This document shows positions 38,592 through 48,332 of a stretch of DNA of 64,000 nt, one piece after another (the first letter of the stretch is position 1; the number at the start of each line of letters is the position of its first letter). The stretch comes from Treponema vincentii. GTDB taxonomy: Bacteria > Spirochaetota > Spirochaetia > Treponematales > Treponemataceae. The stretch is from the NCBI RefSeq assembly GCF_018336815.1, contig NZ_CP050497.1, positions 2,418,001-2,482,000 of the forward strand, written 5' to 3'. The position numbers and the translations under genes were made by a program. The notes under the pieces are model-generated. The model saw only the letters and a list, made by a program, of their open reading frames with translations. It did no database searches and was not told the origin of the DNA.

Positions 38592-39807
38592 TTACATTCT
38601 CCCATCTAAATTCTTATACTTTTCTTCGTGTTCAAAATTTGGTAGAAATTTCTTTAAGAGTGCTATAATCTCCGCTTTTTTCAGCGTATCGTTATTAAAC
38701 AATCGCTCCAGTTCAAAAATAAATTCATTAATTTCAGTGGATGAACGCTTTTGTATACCCGTAATAACACCCAGTGCGGAAAACTTATTCATATCAACCG
38801 TTTCTGTTTGGGTAAAGAACTCTTCATAAGGTTTCTCTCCTGTTGTATCTGAAACAGAAAAATAAACAGGATAATCCCTACTACCTCTAAACAGTTGTAA
38901 GGCCTTCTCTTTTGCCTCTTCTTCCGAACTGCACTTACATACGGTATAACCCAACTCGTGTAATAATTTTTCTGCAATATCGGAAAAAGTCATTGTTGAA
39001 ACTTGATCCAGCTTTGGGAAATATACCTCACGATTATGCCCAAGCATACAAGCAAGCATACAAATTTCGCCACTCTCTTTCGGAGAAACAAAATACCGCT
39101 TGACATCAGTTGGAGCAGAAATCGGCTGATATTTAGCTATGCGTTCTAAAAATCCTGCCGGTAACGAACCGTTTGAAAAAGCCACATTCGCAAAACGTGC
39201 CGTTTTAACGGGGAAATAATCGGAGTATGAAAAAATTAAATCCTCCATTATTCTTTTACTTGCACCCATTACGTTCACAGGATTTGCAGCCTTATCCGTA
39301 GAAACACAGAAAAATGCTGCTGGAGGAAATTCTTTTAACAAATCCAATAACTTTTTCGCATTTATAATATTATTTTTTGAGCAAAGCTTCAATAGAATAT
39401 ATATCTTTTTCAGTTCTGACATGCTTATGTGCAGAAAAATTTGCTACGATATCAAAGCCTTTCCTCGCTCTCAATATCTTCTCAAAGACAACATCCGCAT
39501 AATTAATCGGGTACGTAGCATAGTCATCGGGAATAAACAACCCCTTTGTGCTTCGTAAATCTCGCGTCAATTCCGCAAGCTCATTTTCGTTTGTATCAAC
39601 TACGACAAGGGTGCGGGGCTTAAACGGTAAACACGCTTTAATGAAAGAACTTCCAATACTGCCTGCCCCTCCAATTACGAGCATTGTTTTTCCTTCAATA
39701 CAAGCACTCAACTGTTTTGTATTTGCACGAATATCAGAAGCAAAAAGACTTTCTTTCCGCTTTATTACATATTCTGAAATAAAATTTTCTATATTAAAAT
39801 CAACCAT
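38592..39807 (-). pseudogene. NDP-hexosamine 4,6-dehydratase (LegB-like), frameshifted
   Basis: From ATG 39807: SDR NAD-binding MLVIGGAGSIGSSFIKA, VVVDTNENELAEL, FSAHKHVRTEKD, then a break in an A6 run (39373-39378). The rest continues NNIINAKKLLDLL, FFCVSTDKAANPVNVMGASK (catalytic region) and ARFANVAFSNGSLPAGF. Five A give about 404 residues. It belongs to the polysaccharide_synt_2/CapD group. It is the likely first step of the legionaminate pathway after nucleotide activation. Confidence 0.85.
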
Positions 39808-39823
39808 AAAGACTCCTTCCTTT

Positions 39824-41224
39824 TTAAAACAATGCCCTTTGTTTAATAATACGCAATAAAAGGAATACCCCTAAACAGGTTGCGACTGCCCATCGTATAT
39901 ACCAAAACGATAATGTAAAATAATATAAGATAGCAACGCACAGAACGGGTACGAGACCGCACAGATAAAACCTAAAATGATATTCCAAATTTTTTATAAC
40001 ATACCGCGCAATAATGTCATGAAAAAGAAATAAGAACACAAACGAAACAACCGTTGCAATGGCCGCCCCCATATCTCCATATATGGGAATCAGCAAGAAA
40101 TTTAGACCAATATTAATACCGGCAGCTACTAAAGTACCTAATGATATATAGATAGTTTTTTGATAAAAAAACTCATGATTAGCAGGAAAGGCATACAAAA
40201 AATTGAAATAGTACGCCAATACAATAAGCGGAATAAGGCGGATTCCCTTCCAATAGGCCGATGGGGCCATAATTTTATACACCTCCGGTGCTAATAGTAA
40301 AAACCCCATAGTTAGCACGGAAAAAAGCGTCATATACCGACCAGCCTTTTCCAAAATGAGATTTCCGTTGTTATCCTTCTTATACTCATAGTAAAAAGGT
40401 ACCCACGAAGTATTCAAGGCTCCCCAAATCGAAGAAATAATAAGAGCTAAGCTGTATCCTACACTGTATATACCAACACTTTCCTCTCCAACAAACTTCT
40501 TCAGCATAATTCTATCACTTTGGGATAGAATCAGCCCCCCCGCACCATGAAGGATAAGCGGCAGAGTCAATTTTAAACAATATTGCCAATAGTCTTTATT
40601 ATAAAAACATCGACCATTCCTATATAGAAAAACTAAAAAAATACATGCCGACAAAATTTGGGGAATAGCAGCACCATATATCTTTCCTCGATATTTTTCC
40701 TCCTGAAAAAAGTAAATAAAAATGAGCGACAGACAAACACTTACGACAGCTATTAACACTCCAAAAATAGCATTCTTTTCAACATCTTTAAATTGCATCC
40801 ATTTTGTCGTATAAAAGTTAACAATAAAAACGCAAAAACTATGAATGGGCAGCAGAATTACAAACCCCTGCTGTATACCCAAAATCCTTGATAATGGACG
40901 TACCCAGATTATACAAATACTCAAAACACAAGCAAAAGAAAGGAAGCTTAAGGTCATAATTGCAGATAAGTACATATCTATTGTATTTTTTTCATACGTA
41001 ATACGGGCATTTGCAATAGAACCATAAGTTTGCAGTCCGATAAATAACATAAATAAGCCCTGCCATGCCGTATAAACAGCGACGATACCATAATCAGATG
41101 GACTTAAAAGACGTGTAAATATTGGAGCAGTAAAAAACGATATCCCTTGTAAAACGAAACTCCCAAACACATTAAAAATAACAACGCGGGAAATCGACTT
41201 ATTTTTTGAAAAAACATCAACCAT
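39824..41224 (-). CDS. Oligosaccharide flippase (Wzx-like)
   Basis: The 466-residue membrane protein has about 12-14 predicted helices. The MATE/MOP-type polysaccharide exporter start (VVIFNVFGSFVLQGISFFTA, IFTRLLSPSDYGIVAVY) is characteristic. It moves lipid-linked repeat units across the inner membrane and, together with the EpsG-like polymerase and Wzz, indicates a Wzy-type pathway. It has a G7 tract on the coding strand at 40535-40541 (GAGGLILSQ). Confidence 0.88.
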   Translation of the reverse strand: MVDVFSKNKSISRVVIFNVFGSFVLQGISFFTAPIFTRLLSPSDYGIVAVYTAWQGLFMLFIGLQTYGSIANARITYEKNTIDMYLSAIMTLSFLSFACVLSICIIWVRPLSRILGIQQGFVILLPIHSFCVFIVNFYTTKWMQFKDVEKNAIFGVLIAVVSVCLSLIFIYFFQEEKYRGKIYGAAIPQILSACIFLVFLYRNGRCFYNKDYWQYCLKLTLPLILHGAGGLILSQSDRIMLKKFVGEESVGIYSVGYSLALIISSIWGALNTSWVPFYYEYKKDNNGNLILEKAGRYMTLFSVLTMGFLLLAPEVYKIMAPSAYWKGIRLIPLIVLAYYFNFLYAFPANHEFFYQKTIYISLGTLVAAGINIGLNFLLIPIYGDMGAAIATVVSFVFLFLFHDIIARYVIKNLEYHFRFYLCGLVPVLCVAILYYFTLSFWYIRWAVATCLGVFLLLRIIKQRALF

Positions 41225-41256
41225 TTAGCCCTACTTAAAAAGCTCAATACATTTAA

Positions 41257-43041
41257 CTACAAAACTTTATACACATGAATAGTATATATGCTATTTTTAT
41301 GCGTATAAGTTTCCACTAAATGTAATTTTAAGACAGCAGCGTTAGTAATCACCGGCCTTGATAAGATATACTTGACATTAAAAGTATCTTTCAAAATATT
41401 CATATCTACACGTAAAGCCGCAGGTTGAGGATTTTTATTACGGGTTGGCGCATAAAAATCAGCTCCGCCATTATATAAGTACATGCGTCCACCCCAACTA
41501 TTATAATAGTCTCTCATTTCAGGATTCACTGCAAATTCAGGCTCGAGCAGTTTTCCGAATTTCCTCATATATGAAAGAGGAATAATACTATTATAGCCAT
41601 CGACCGTGTGGAAGCCGTTATACATTAGTACCGCAGGATGATAGCCAAAAGCGACTACATTTTCATTGGCATATCCAATGTCATGCTTTATATCATTAAA
41701 CAACTCAATATCAAAGAACTCTTTATAAGAAATAAAATCATCAGAGCTATAGACAAATTTTTTAGAGATTGTCTTATCTATATGGATGACTTTATCAAGA
41801 CCTGTTTTATAAACAATTTCGTTATACCATGTTTTAATAGTATCATTATACTCTGTCGGGGAAAATAAAACATAGCATAATTGCAACAAAACAACGGTAT
41901 AGCCAAGCCATTTTTTATTAAATATAGCATTAATCTGTACAGCAACTAACGCAAACAAAATATACCAAACCGGAATATTCAAAACCCAAATTCTTCCCCA
42001 ATTAAACCCTGATAAAGGAGGAATGACAGTTTCAACAAATGTGCTGATAGAATTATTTTCATACAAAGCCGCAATGAATGAAAAAGAGATAAGTATACAA
42101 AATAAAAATAATATTATGTGAATATTTTTCCTACTGATATTTTCAAATTGCGTTTTTATCCGTTTTACCCAAAAAGATAAAAAATATAAAAGTAAAAAAA
42201 TAAATGCAAACGGGATTATGATTTTTCTTTGTAAAGAAGCAAAATGATACCAACCATTCAAAAAATAATTTTTAAACCATAGCAAAACATTACCGTCGCC
42301 CAGAGCAAATATTGACCTATTTAACGGCTCCTTTATTACCAAGGCATGATAGAATAATTTAAATTCAACAAGGATATACCCAGTACACAAAACAAAAAAG
42401 GCAACAAACAGATTGATATTTATTTTTTTAGATCGTATTAATAAAATTATGGAAACAAGCAGCCATAACCCTATAGCAAATATGCCGACAAAAGCAAAAT
42501 TTGAAATAAGTGGAAAAAATAAAAGGAGTATATATTTTTTGTTAAATCTGGCATTTTGTTTGATTATATCTAAAAATGTAATTACTAAAATTGGTATAGA
42601 GGAAATAGCAACAGCTGACCAATAATATTTAGGCAATACAGCAAAAATTATAGAGATAACAACCGCTATAAAATCATCTTCTATTCCAAGCCTTTTTAAT
42701 AAGATAAGCATAGATACGAAACCTACAATAATTGCAATATAATAATTAATCATATAGGCAAAGAAAGTAGGTAAAAGACAAAAGATAGCAGAATATAAAG
42801 AATAATTAACCTGCATAAAATACAAAGTTGACAAATTATTAAAGGATGGTGTGGGACTATTAAGCGTAAAAAAAGAGTCATTATCCTTGATCATTTTCGC
42901 CCATGCAGCATTGGAGTCCAAATTATCGTGTATGGAAATGATAGAATTCTCACCGATAAACGCCGGAAATACAAGAAAAACAATCACAAGCAGCAATATT
43001 ATACGCAATAAATATCTCTCTTTCTTTTTTAATTTCAACAT
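41257..43041 (-). CDS. Large membrane protein, DUF6044-like
   Basis: This 594-residue protein has about ten membrane helices in the first two thirds, an early periplasmic loop (GENSIISIHDNLDSNAAWAK) and a soluble C-terminal domain (VDGYNSIIPLSYMRKFGKLL; SWGGRMYLYNGGADFY). This layout recalls DUF6044 and YfhO-like GT-C proteins, so it may add a sugar from a polyprenyl donor outside the membrane. That would fit the UbiA/HAD genes directly upstream. ATG 43041 has AGGA at good spacing. Confidence 0.6.
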   Translation of the reverse strand: MLKLKKKERYLLRIILLLVIVFLVFPAFIGENSIISIHDNLDSNAAWAKMIKDNDSFFTLNSPTPSFNNLSTLYFMQVNYSLYSAIFCLLPTFFAYMINYYIAIIVGFVSMLILLKRLGIEDDFIAVVISIIFAVLPKYYWSAVAISSIPILVITFLDIIKQNARFNKKYILLLFFPLISNFAFVGIFAIGLWLLVSIILLIRSKKININLFVAFFVLCTGYILVEFKLFYHALVIKEPLNRSIFALGDGNVLLWFKNYFLNGWYHFASLQRKIIIPFAFIFLLLYFLSFWVKRIKTQFENISRKNIHIILFLFCILISFSFIAALYENNSISTFVETVIPPLSGFNWGRIWVLNIPVWYILFALVAVQINAIFNKKWLGYTVVLLQLCYVLFSPTEYNDTIKTWYNEIVYKTGLDKVIHIDKTISKKFVYSSDDFISYKEFFDIELFNDIKHDIGYANENVVAFGYHPAVLMYNGFHTVDGYNSIIPLSYMRKFGKLLEPEFAVNPEMRDYYNSWGGRMYLYNGGADFYAPTRNKNPQPAALRVDMNILKDTFNVKYILSRPVITNAAVLKLHLVETYTHKNSIYTIHVYKVL

Positions 43042-43078
43042 AAAAATCCTCAATAATAAAAATTTATGATTCACAAAT

Positions 43079-43642
43079 TCAGCTTAGACACCATTTTTGT
43101 ACTTGATTTCTTTTAACAAAATACGCATTTCCAGCTAGCAAAGCCATAGGCAAATCAGATTTTGAATCGGAGTAGAAATTTTCAATTTCTATTTTCCCAA
43201 ATTTTTCTTTAAATAAAATCGGCTTAACAGTTCCATAACAGTTTTCACCTAGAATATTCCCCGTCTTTTGGTCCATATTTGTGGCTATTAAATTATTTAT
43301 ACCAATTTTTTTACATATTGGGCGAAGCAAAAAATCAGGAGATGCGCTTATAATGCAATCATCTGAAGCCTGCATCTCTTTGTACCATCCTTTAATTTTA
43401 TTTTCATTCTCAATCCAAAAAGAGAGAATACAAGCATCTATATCCTTTATTCCTTGTAAAAATTTAAAAAACAATTTCTTAAATTCTTTTTTATCAACAA
43501 ATTTAAATATATATAAAAACAGACCGCTAACTTGCAAAGGAAAAAAGCGAATAAGCTTTATATCATTTTTTAAACAGAAAAGCCAAAAATTGATTGAACT
43601 GTCTCCATCATAAATCGTTCCGTCAAAATCAAATACATTCAT
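43079..43642 (-). CDS. HAD superfamily phosphatase
   Basis: The 187-residue protein begins MNVFDFDGTIYDGDSSINFW (motif I DxDGT) and has CIISASPDFLLRP (motif II) and YSDSKSDLPMALLAG (motif IV), as in HAD-IB enzymes. Its ATG overlaps the ubiA stop (ATGA), so the products are coupled. In decaprenyl-phosphoryl-pentose pathways a phosphatase acts right after a UbiA-type transferase, which suggests dephosphorylation of a polyprenyl-phospho-sugar here (inference). Confidence 0.8.
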   Translation of the reverse strand: MNVFDFDGTIYDGDSSINFWLFCLKNDIKLIRFFPLQVSGLFLYIFKFVDKKEFKKLFFKFLQGIKDIDACILSFWIENENKIKGWYKEMQASDDCIISASPDFLLRPICKKIGINNLIATNMDQKTGNILGENCYGTVKPILFKEKFGKIEIENFYSDSKSDLPMALLAGNAYFVKRNQVQKWCLS

Positions 43643-44520
43643 AATAGATATATAATTCCAAACAACATACATAAAAACAACAAACAAAAAGCCAGTATCT
43701 TTTTATCTGCAAAAACAACTTCAACAGGATCTCCATCATAGGAACTTTCGATATCAAGACTATATTGCATAAATATAATAATAACCACAGGCACAGTTAA
43801 AATCATATATGGATTAGGGTACTCCTTAGCCCACAGAGCATAAAACACACAGGTCATACCCAAACACAGATACATAAATTTATCAAGAAAGTTGAATGTA
43901 TATTTTTTGCAAAACGGCACGAGTCACACCATCGATGCCGCTCTCAACCATTTTAATTTCATTTCTACGCTTCCCTAGACCTAAATAAAAAGCAGCCGAA
44001 ACAATCGTCAAATACAACCATGAAGAAACATAGGTTCCAGCAAGAAGAGCACCAAACATAACCCTGATTAAAAACCCTGCTGTTAAAATAGAGATATCTA
44101 TAATCGGAATGTCTTTAAGACCCAAACTATATGCCAAATTCAAAATAAAATATAACAACAAATTAAACAAAGCAAAAAAACTGATATGATGAAATACAAT
44201 TAGATAAAAAAGCAATCCTATAGAAATAAAAAAACAACATACAGCATACACAAAACCCTCTGCTATCGAAATTTTTCCGCTTGCAAAAGGTCTGTTTTTT
44301 TTAGTTGGATGAAGTTTATCTTTTTCTACATCCTTAGCATCATTTATTATATATATTGTTGAAGCAATAAGGCTAAACGAAATAAAACCAATTAAAACAT
44401 ATAGTATTCTCTGCCCCCCCCCCCTTCATCCCGCATAAATATAAGCGGAACAAAAACAAGAAAATTTTTTATACAGTGTTTTAGACGAAGGAGCTTTAAT
44501 ATATTTCTAAATTTCCCCAT
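43639..44520 (-). pseudogene. UbiA-family prenyltransferase (DPPR synthase-like), two frameshifts
   Basis: ATG 44520 starts MGKFRNILKLLRLKHCIKNF. A G11 tract (44414-44424) then throws the frame into an early stop; 9 or 12 G keep it open. The body continues YIINDAKDVEKDKLHP (metal-binding NDxxDxxxD-like), RPFASGKI and YLGLGKRRNEIKMV, as in decaprenyl-phosphate phosphoribosyltransferase-like proteins. A second break lies in an A6 run (43903-43908). With G12 and A5 the protein has 293 residues, normal for the family. It precedes the HAD phosphatase and follows an SDR epimerase. Confidence 0.82.
44414..44424 (-). repeat. G11 tract in ubiA (frame off as given)
   Basis: Eleven G on the coding strand lie in the loop after the first membrane helix, about 32 codons from the start. 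With 11 G translation ends about seven codons later; multiples of three restore the family-like sequence. Confidence 0.9.
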
Positions 44521-45504
44521 TTAAATCTTACTGTCTCTCCTTTTCGTTTCCGAATACATCCTATATGCATCTATTAACATATCATCATCACTATATTTAG
44601 GCTGCCAGTCCAAATCTTTTTTAGTTTGTGAAATATCAAGAATATACTCCTCATCGGCTATCATAAATTGTTCGGGATACATAATCGTTAGTCCTATTTT
44701 ATCAAAAAGAGCAAGTATTAGTTTTACAAAACCTCCCGGCGTATGAATAACAGATGAAGAAGAGCCTGCATACTGTATAACCTTTTCTAAAAGAATCGTA
44801 ATATTAGGCGGAGATTCCGATCCGAGATTGTACTCCTTATTAGGGATATCTTTTTCAAGAGCACAAATAATTGCTGAAACACAATCAAAGACCGAAATCA
44901 TTTGATAATGATTTTTACCACTTCCGATCGTAGGCACAGGAAGACCTAAATCAATCAGTTTAAATAGCTTAACAAGGATACCAAACCGTCCAGGTCCAAT
45001 AATCATTCTAGGTCTAAAAATTGTTATATTTATCCCTTTTTTGCGAAATTCACGGCAAATATCTTCACAGGCTTTTTTACTTTGTCCGTAAGGACCAAAA
45101 GGATTCTGCGGATGATTTATATCAACCGGAAGATATTGAGGCTTGCCGTATGTCATATCCGTTGTAAACATAATATAGCTAAGACATTTTCTTTCATACA
45201 TTACCTCTAGGATATTTTGAGTTCCTGTAGTATTGGTATCAAAAAAATAATCATGGCGATTTTGGGGTACTCTGTTGTGATACTGATTCGCAGCCAAATT
45301 TATAACAGTATCGCACGAAGCAAATGAAAGATTTTCTATTTGTCTTTTATCACGAATATCGACATGAACATAGTCAGCCTTCTCATTTATTTGGCTATCC
45401 AGAACTTCATGAATATCACAAACGGTTACCGATTCATTCCTGTTTAACAGTTCATTTGCAAGATAACGCCCAACAAAACCATTACCACCAAAGATATAAT
45501 ACAT
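44521..45504 (-). CDS. NAD-dependent sugar epimerase/dehydratase
   Basis: The 327-residue extended SDR has GGNGFVGRYLANEL, INLAANQYHNRVP, the YGQSK catalytic pair (PFGPYGQSKKACED), FRPRMIIGPG and NLGSESPPN. The exact sugar is unknown. It is followed immediately (zero spacing) by ubiA, so it may act on the polyprenyl-linked or nucleotide sugar of that group. Confidence 0.85.
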   Translation of the reverse strand: MYYIFGGNGFVGRYLANELLNRNESVTVCDIHEVLDSQINEKADYVHVDIRDKRQIENLSFASCDTVINLAANQYHNRVPQNRHDYFFDTNTTGTQNILEVMYERKCLSYIMFTTDMTYGKPQYLPVDINHPQNPFGPYGQSKKACEDICREFRKKGINITIFRPRMIIGPGRFGILVKLFKLIDLGLPVPTIGSGKNHYQMISVFDCVSAIICALEKDIPNKEYNLGSESPPNITILLEKVIQYAGSSSSVIHTPGGFVKLILALFDKIGLTIMYPEQFMIADEEYILDISQTKKDLDWQPKYSDDDMLIDAYRMYSETKRRDSKI

Positions 45505-45513
45505 TTAATTTCC

Positions 45514-45870
45514 TTAACTTCTTGAAATAAGAACAACACCAATACAGATAACTGCAATCCCCGCAATACGAACCGGCGAAAGAGATTCCTGAAAAAACAA
45601 GTAACCGGCAACTGCCGAAAGCACATATCCTATACTGAGGAACGGATATGCAAAACTGACTTGAACCTTTGAAAGAACAGACATCCAAAGGATAATACTT
45701 ACTGCATAACAAAACATTGCAATCCAAAGCCATATATTGCTTGCTAAAAGCCCTATATTGTAAGCCATTCGAAGCATGTTCATTTCACCGACTTGAAGCA
45801 TTCCTTTTCTAATAAACAGTTGGGCACAGCAGTTAAGACAAACACTTAATAAAATAACACCTATATTCAT
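45514..45870 (-). CDS. Small EamA/SMR-like membrane protein (ArnE-like)
   Basis: The 118-residue protein has four predicted membrane helices and the SMR/EamA end sequence VSFAYPFLSIGYVLSAVAGY. In glycan loci such small proteins (ArnE/ArnF type) flip polyprenyl-linked sugars, in keeping with the adjacent SDR-UbiA-HAD genes. ATG 45870 is favoured by AAGGA 8 bases upstream over an earlier ATG. It ends 9 bases before the SDR gene. Confidence 0.75.
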   Translation of the reverse strand: MNIGVILLSVCLNCCAQLFIRKGMLQVGEMNMLRMAYNIGLLASNIWLWIAMFCYAVSIILWMSVLSKVQVSFAYPFLSIGYVLSAVAGYLFFQESLSPVRIAGIAVICIGVVLISRS

Positions 45871-45922
45871 TTTATCAATCCTTTTACAAAACACAAATAT
45901 TTTTGATATTTTTCAACAACCG

Positions 45923-46222
45923 CTACTTTAACACCACACCGTATTCATCGATATGCTTGATTAAATCCTTATGGTTCAATTTAGCATAAGCAACAAAGTC
46001 AAAAAAATAGGGTAGGCATGTTTCCTCTTCAATTTCCGACTTCAAATGCGCTGCCAAAAAAGAATCTACTTTATTACCTTTTAATGCAATGTCCACATCC
46101 GAACCCTGCTTATACGTTCCTAATGCACGCGAACCGAATAAAACAGCTTCCTCAATTTCGCTATGCCGTGCAATGTAACTTAAAATGATTTTGATATGCT
46201 CTTCTGGCAAACCGTACCGCAT
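45923..46222 (-). CDS. MNT-type nucleotidyltransferase (antitoxin-like)
   Basis: The 99-residue protein has the minimal nucleotidyltransferase motif LFGSRALGTYKQGSDVDIAL (GSx10DxD). In HEPN/MNT (type VII) toxin-antitoxin pairs this protein AMPylates and silences the HEPN ribonuclease. It starts 3 bases after the HEPN-like gene stop. Confidence 0.85.
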   Translation of the reverse strand: MRYGLPEEHIKIILSYIARHSEIEEAVLFGSRALGTYKQGSDVDIALKGNKVDSFLAAHLKSEIEEETCLPYFFDFVAYAKLNHKDLIKHIDEYGVVLK

Positions 46223-46225
46223 ACG

Positions 46226-46651
46226 CTAAAGTTCCGCTCGCAGTGTATCATTAAGTTTTTCAACTTCAGGTAAAAAGCTTTCAATCACAAAATCATTAAG
46301 CTCTCCAAGAAGGGAAACATCATAGACATGACTCGTAAGATTTCTCACTTCAAGAGCTTTTAACCAAACTTCTCCATTTTCAATTATTCCATCTTGAAAG
46401 GCTTGACGGAATGCTCTCTTTCCCGTTTGAACTTCCGTATACCCTTCACTTTCAAGATAGTCTTTTAACACCTTCCAAGAAAGCTCTATAAGAATTTCAA
46501 AAGCTTGTACCAATGCCATCTGAAAGGCATCATAATATTTTGAACCCTCAGGATGTTCCTCAACGTCCAAGCACCTTTCTTTAAAGACGATGAGGGCTTT
46601 TTCAAAATTTTGAAACCGCTGTTTCCAACGGATATTTTCCGTATCTTTCAT
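46226..46651 (-). CDS. HEPN-like (HI0074 family) partner protein
   Basis: The four-helix protein of about 141 residues matches the nucleotidyltransferase substrate-binding/HI0074 family. It has the HEPN-type RX4H motif in VRNLTSHVYD and a QAFEILIELSWKVLKDYLE helix. Two adjacent ATG codons (46654 and 46651) are possible starts. It pairs with the MNT gene and lies between the SMR-like gene and wbpD. Confidence 0.82.
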   Translation of the reverse strand: MKDTENIRWKQRFQNFEKALIVFKERCLDVEEHPEGSKYYDAFQMALVQAFEILIELSWKVLKDYLESEGYTEVQTGKRAFRQAFQDGIIENGEVWLKALEVRNLTSHVYDVSLLGELNDFVIESFLPEVEKLNDTLRAEL

Positions 46652-46694
46652 CATTGCCTATGATAAATACTTTTCCAGAGGGCTTTCATCCCCT

Positions 46695-47189
46695 CTACTC
46701 CTTCTCCCCCGCCTCATTCACCGTGCCGTGCACCCGTGCGGGGTTTCCATAGACAAGGGTGTATGGCGGCACATCTTTTGTTACTACGCTTCCTGCACCG
46801 ATTAACGCATATTCACCGACAGTTACTCCGCAAACAATCGTAGCATTTGCACCGATAGATGCGCCTTTTTTAATCAAGGTTTGTTTATACTCATGTTTGC
46901 GTTCAATAAAGGCACGGGGATTTATCACATTGGTAAACACACAGGACGGACCGCAAAAAACATCGTCTTCTATCACCACATCGTCATATAGCGAAACATT
47001 ATTTTGAATCTTTACGCCATTGCCGATAACAGCCTTCCCGCCGATGTTAACATTCTGCCCGATGGAACATCTTTTACCGACTTTAGCGCCGCTCATAATG
47101 TGCGTGAAATGCCAGACCTTGGTTTCTTCTCCTATCTCCGCACCTTCATCAACATAACTCGATTCATGCACAAAATAATTTTTAGCCAT
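46695..47189 (-). CDS. wbpD: UDP-2-acetamido-3-amino-uronate N-acetyltransferase
   Basis: The 164-residue left-handed beta-helix acyltransferase has hexapeptide repeats ([20 protein letters not shown]) and the WbpD-like start [20 protein letters not shown]. It acetylates the 3-amino group made by WbpE. It lies 6 bases downstream of wbpE in the order wbpB-wbpE-wbpD. Confidence 0.9.
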   Translation of the reverse strand: MAKNYFVHESSYVDEGAEIGEETKVWHFTHIMSGAKVGKRCSIGQNVNIGGKAVIGNGVKIQNNVSLYDDVVIEDDVFCGPSCVFTNVINPRAFIERKHEYKQTLIKKGASIGANATIVCGVTVGEYALIGAGSVVTKDVPPYTLVYGNPARVHGTVNEAGEKE

Positions 47190-47195
47190 ATTCCC

Positions 47196-48317
47196 CTACC
47201 GCTTATAAAATACTTTTATTGCATCACAGGTATAGGCAATTTCATCTTGAGTCAACTCAGGGTACATAGGAAGAGCAAGTACGGAAGCACACAGTTTTTC
47301 GGCAACGGGGAAATCACCTTTCTTGTAACCGAGATACTTAAAGCACTCCTGTTCATGTAAGCACTTGGGGTAATACACCGTCGTACCTATTCCTTTTTCG
47401 GTAAGATATGCCTGTAACTCATCCCGGTTTTCAGCAAGGATATTAAACACGTAGTACACTTCTTTTCCCTTCGTTTTTACGACGGGAAGTTTTATCTGCC
47501 CTATATCTTTTAGCAAAACCCGATATTGCGCTGCGTGTTCAGCTCGCTTTGCAATCGCCTCATCAATATGCTTGAGTTTAACATTCAGAACGGCAGCCTG
47601 TAAGCTGTCAAGCCGAGAGTTATATCCGATATAGTCATGGTGGTACTTTTTTGTTGCTCCGTGGACACGCAAGCTTTTCGCTTTTAAGTAATACTCTTCG
47701 TTATTCGTAACGATCATACCGCCATCGCCGTAGCCGCCGAGCGTCTTGGTCGGAAAAAACGAATAAATCCCCATATCGCCGACAGTTCCTGACTGATGCA
47801 AAGCGCCGTTATACATATCCTGCATCCCGAAGGCCTCAGCTGCATCTTCTAACACACGGAGATTATGCTTTTTTGCAAGTGCCATACAAGCAGTCATATC
47901 CGCCGTTTGTAAGAATAAATGCACAGGCAATAGTCCGACCGTATTTTTTGTTATACGTTTTTTCGCATCCTGCATATCCATACAGAAGGTGTCTTCATCA
48001 ATGTCGCAAAAAACAGGTTTACCGCCTAAGCGGGCAATACAGGAAGTGGATGCAAAAAACGTAAAAGCAGGTGTTATAACCTCTGCGCCGTTTTTAAAGC
48101 CAAGAATATCGGAAGCAATCACCAATGCGTCACTGCCGTTCGCAACCCCGACCACGTATTTTGCTCCGGTATACTGTTGTATTCCTTCTTCCAAACTTGC
48201 TACAGCTTTTCCTAAAATAAAATCCCCCGTTTCCAGCACTGAGGATAATGCCGTATCGAACTCATTTTTTAAATTTTTATATTCTCGTGTCGCAGTATAA
48301 AAAGGTACTTTCATCAT
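47196..48317 (-). CDS. wbpE: UDP-2-acetamido-3-keto-uronate aminotransferase
   Basis: The 373-residue DegT/DnrJ family protein has VVGVANGSDALVIASDIL, EDAAEAFGMQ, the PLP lysine in GIYSFFPTKTLGGYGDGG and the YNSRLDSLQAAVL segment. It transaminates the 3-keto sugar from WbpB to the 3-amino sugar. It is encoded between wbpB and wbpD. Confidence 0.92.
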   Translation of the reverse strand: MMKVPFYTATREYKNLKNEFDTALSSVLETGDFILGKAVASLEEGIQQYTGAKYVVGVANGSDALVIASDILGFKNGAEVITPAFTFFASTSCIARLGGKPVFCDIDEDTFCMDMQDAKKRITKNTVGLLPVHLFLQTADMTACMALAKKHNLRVLEDAAEAFGMQDMYNGALHQSGTVGDMGIYSFFPTKTLGGYGDGGMIVTNNEEYYLKAKSLRVHGATKKYHHDYIGYNSRLDSLQAAVLNVKLKHIDEAIAKRAEHAAQYRVLLKDIGQIKLPVVKTKGKEVYYVFNILAENRDELQAYLTEKGIGTTVYYPKCLHEQECFKYLGYKKGDFPVAEKLCASVLALPMYPELTQDEIAYTCDAIKVFYKR

Positions 48318-48332
48318 CTTTCTCCTCTTAAT

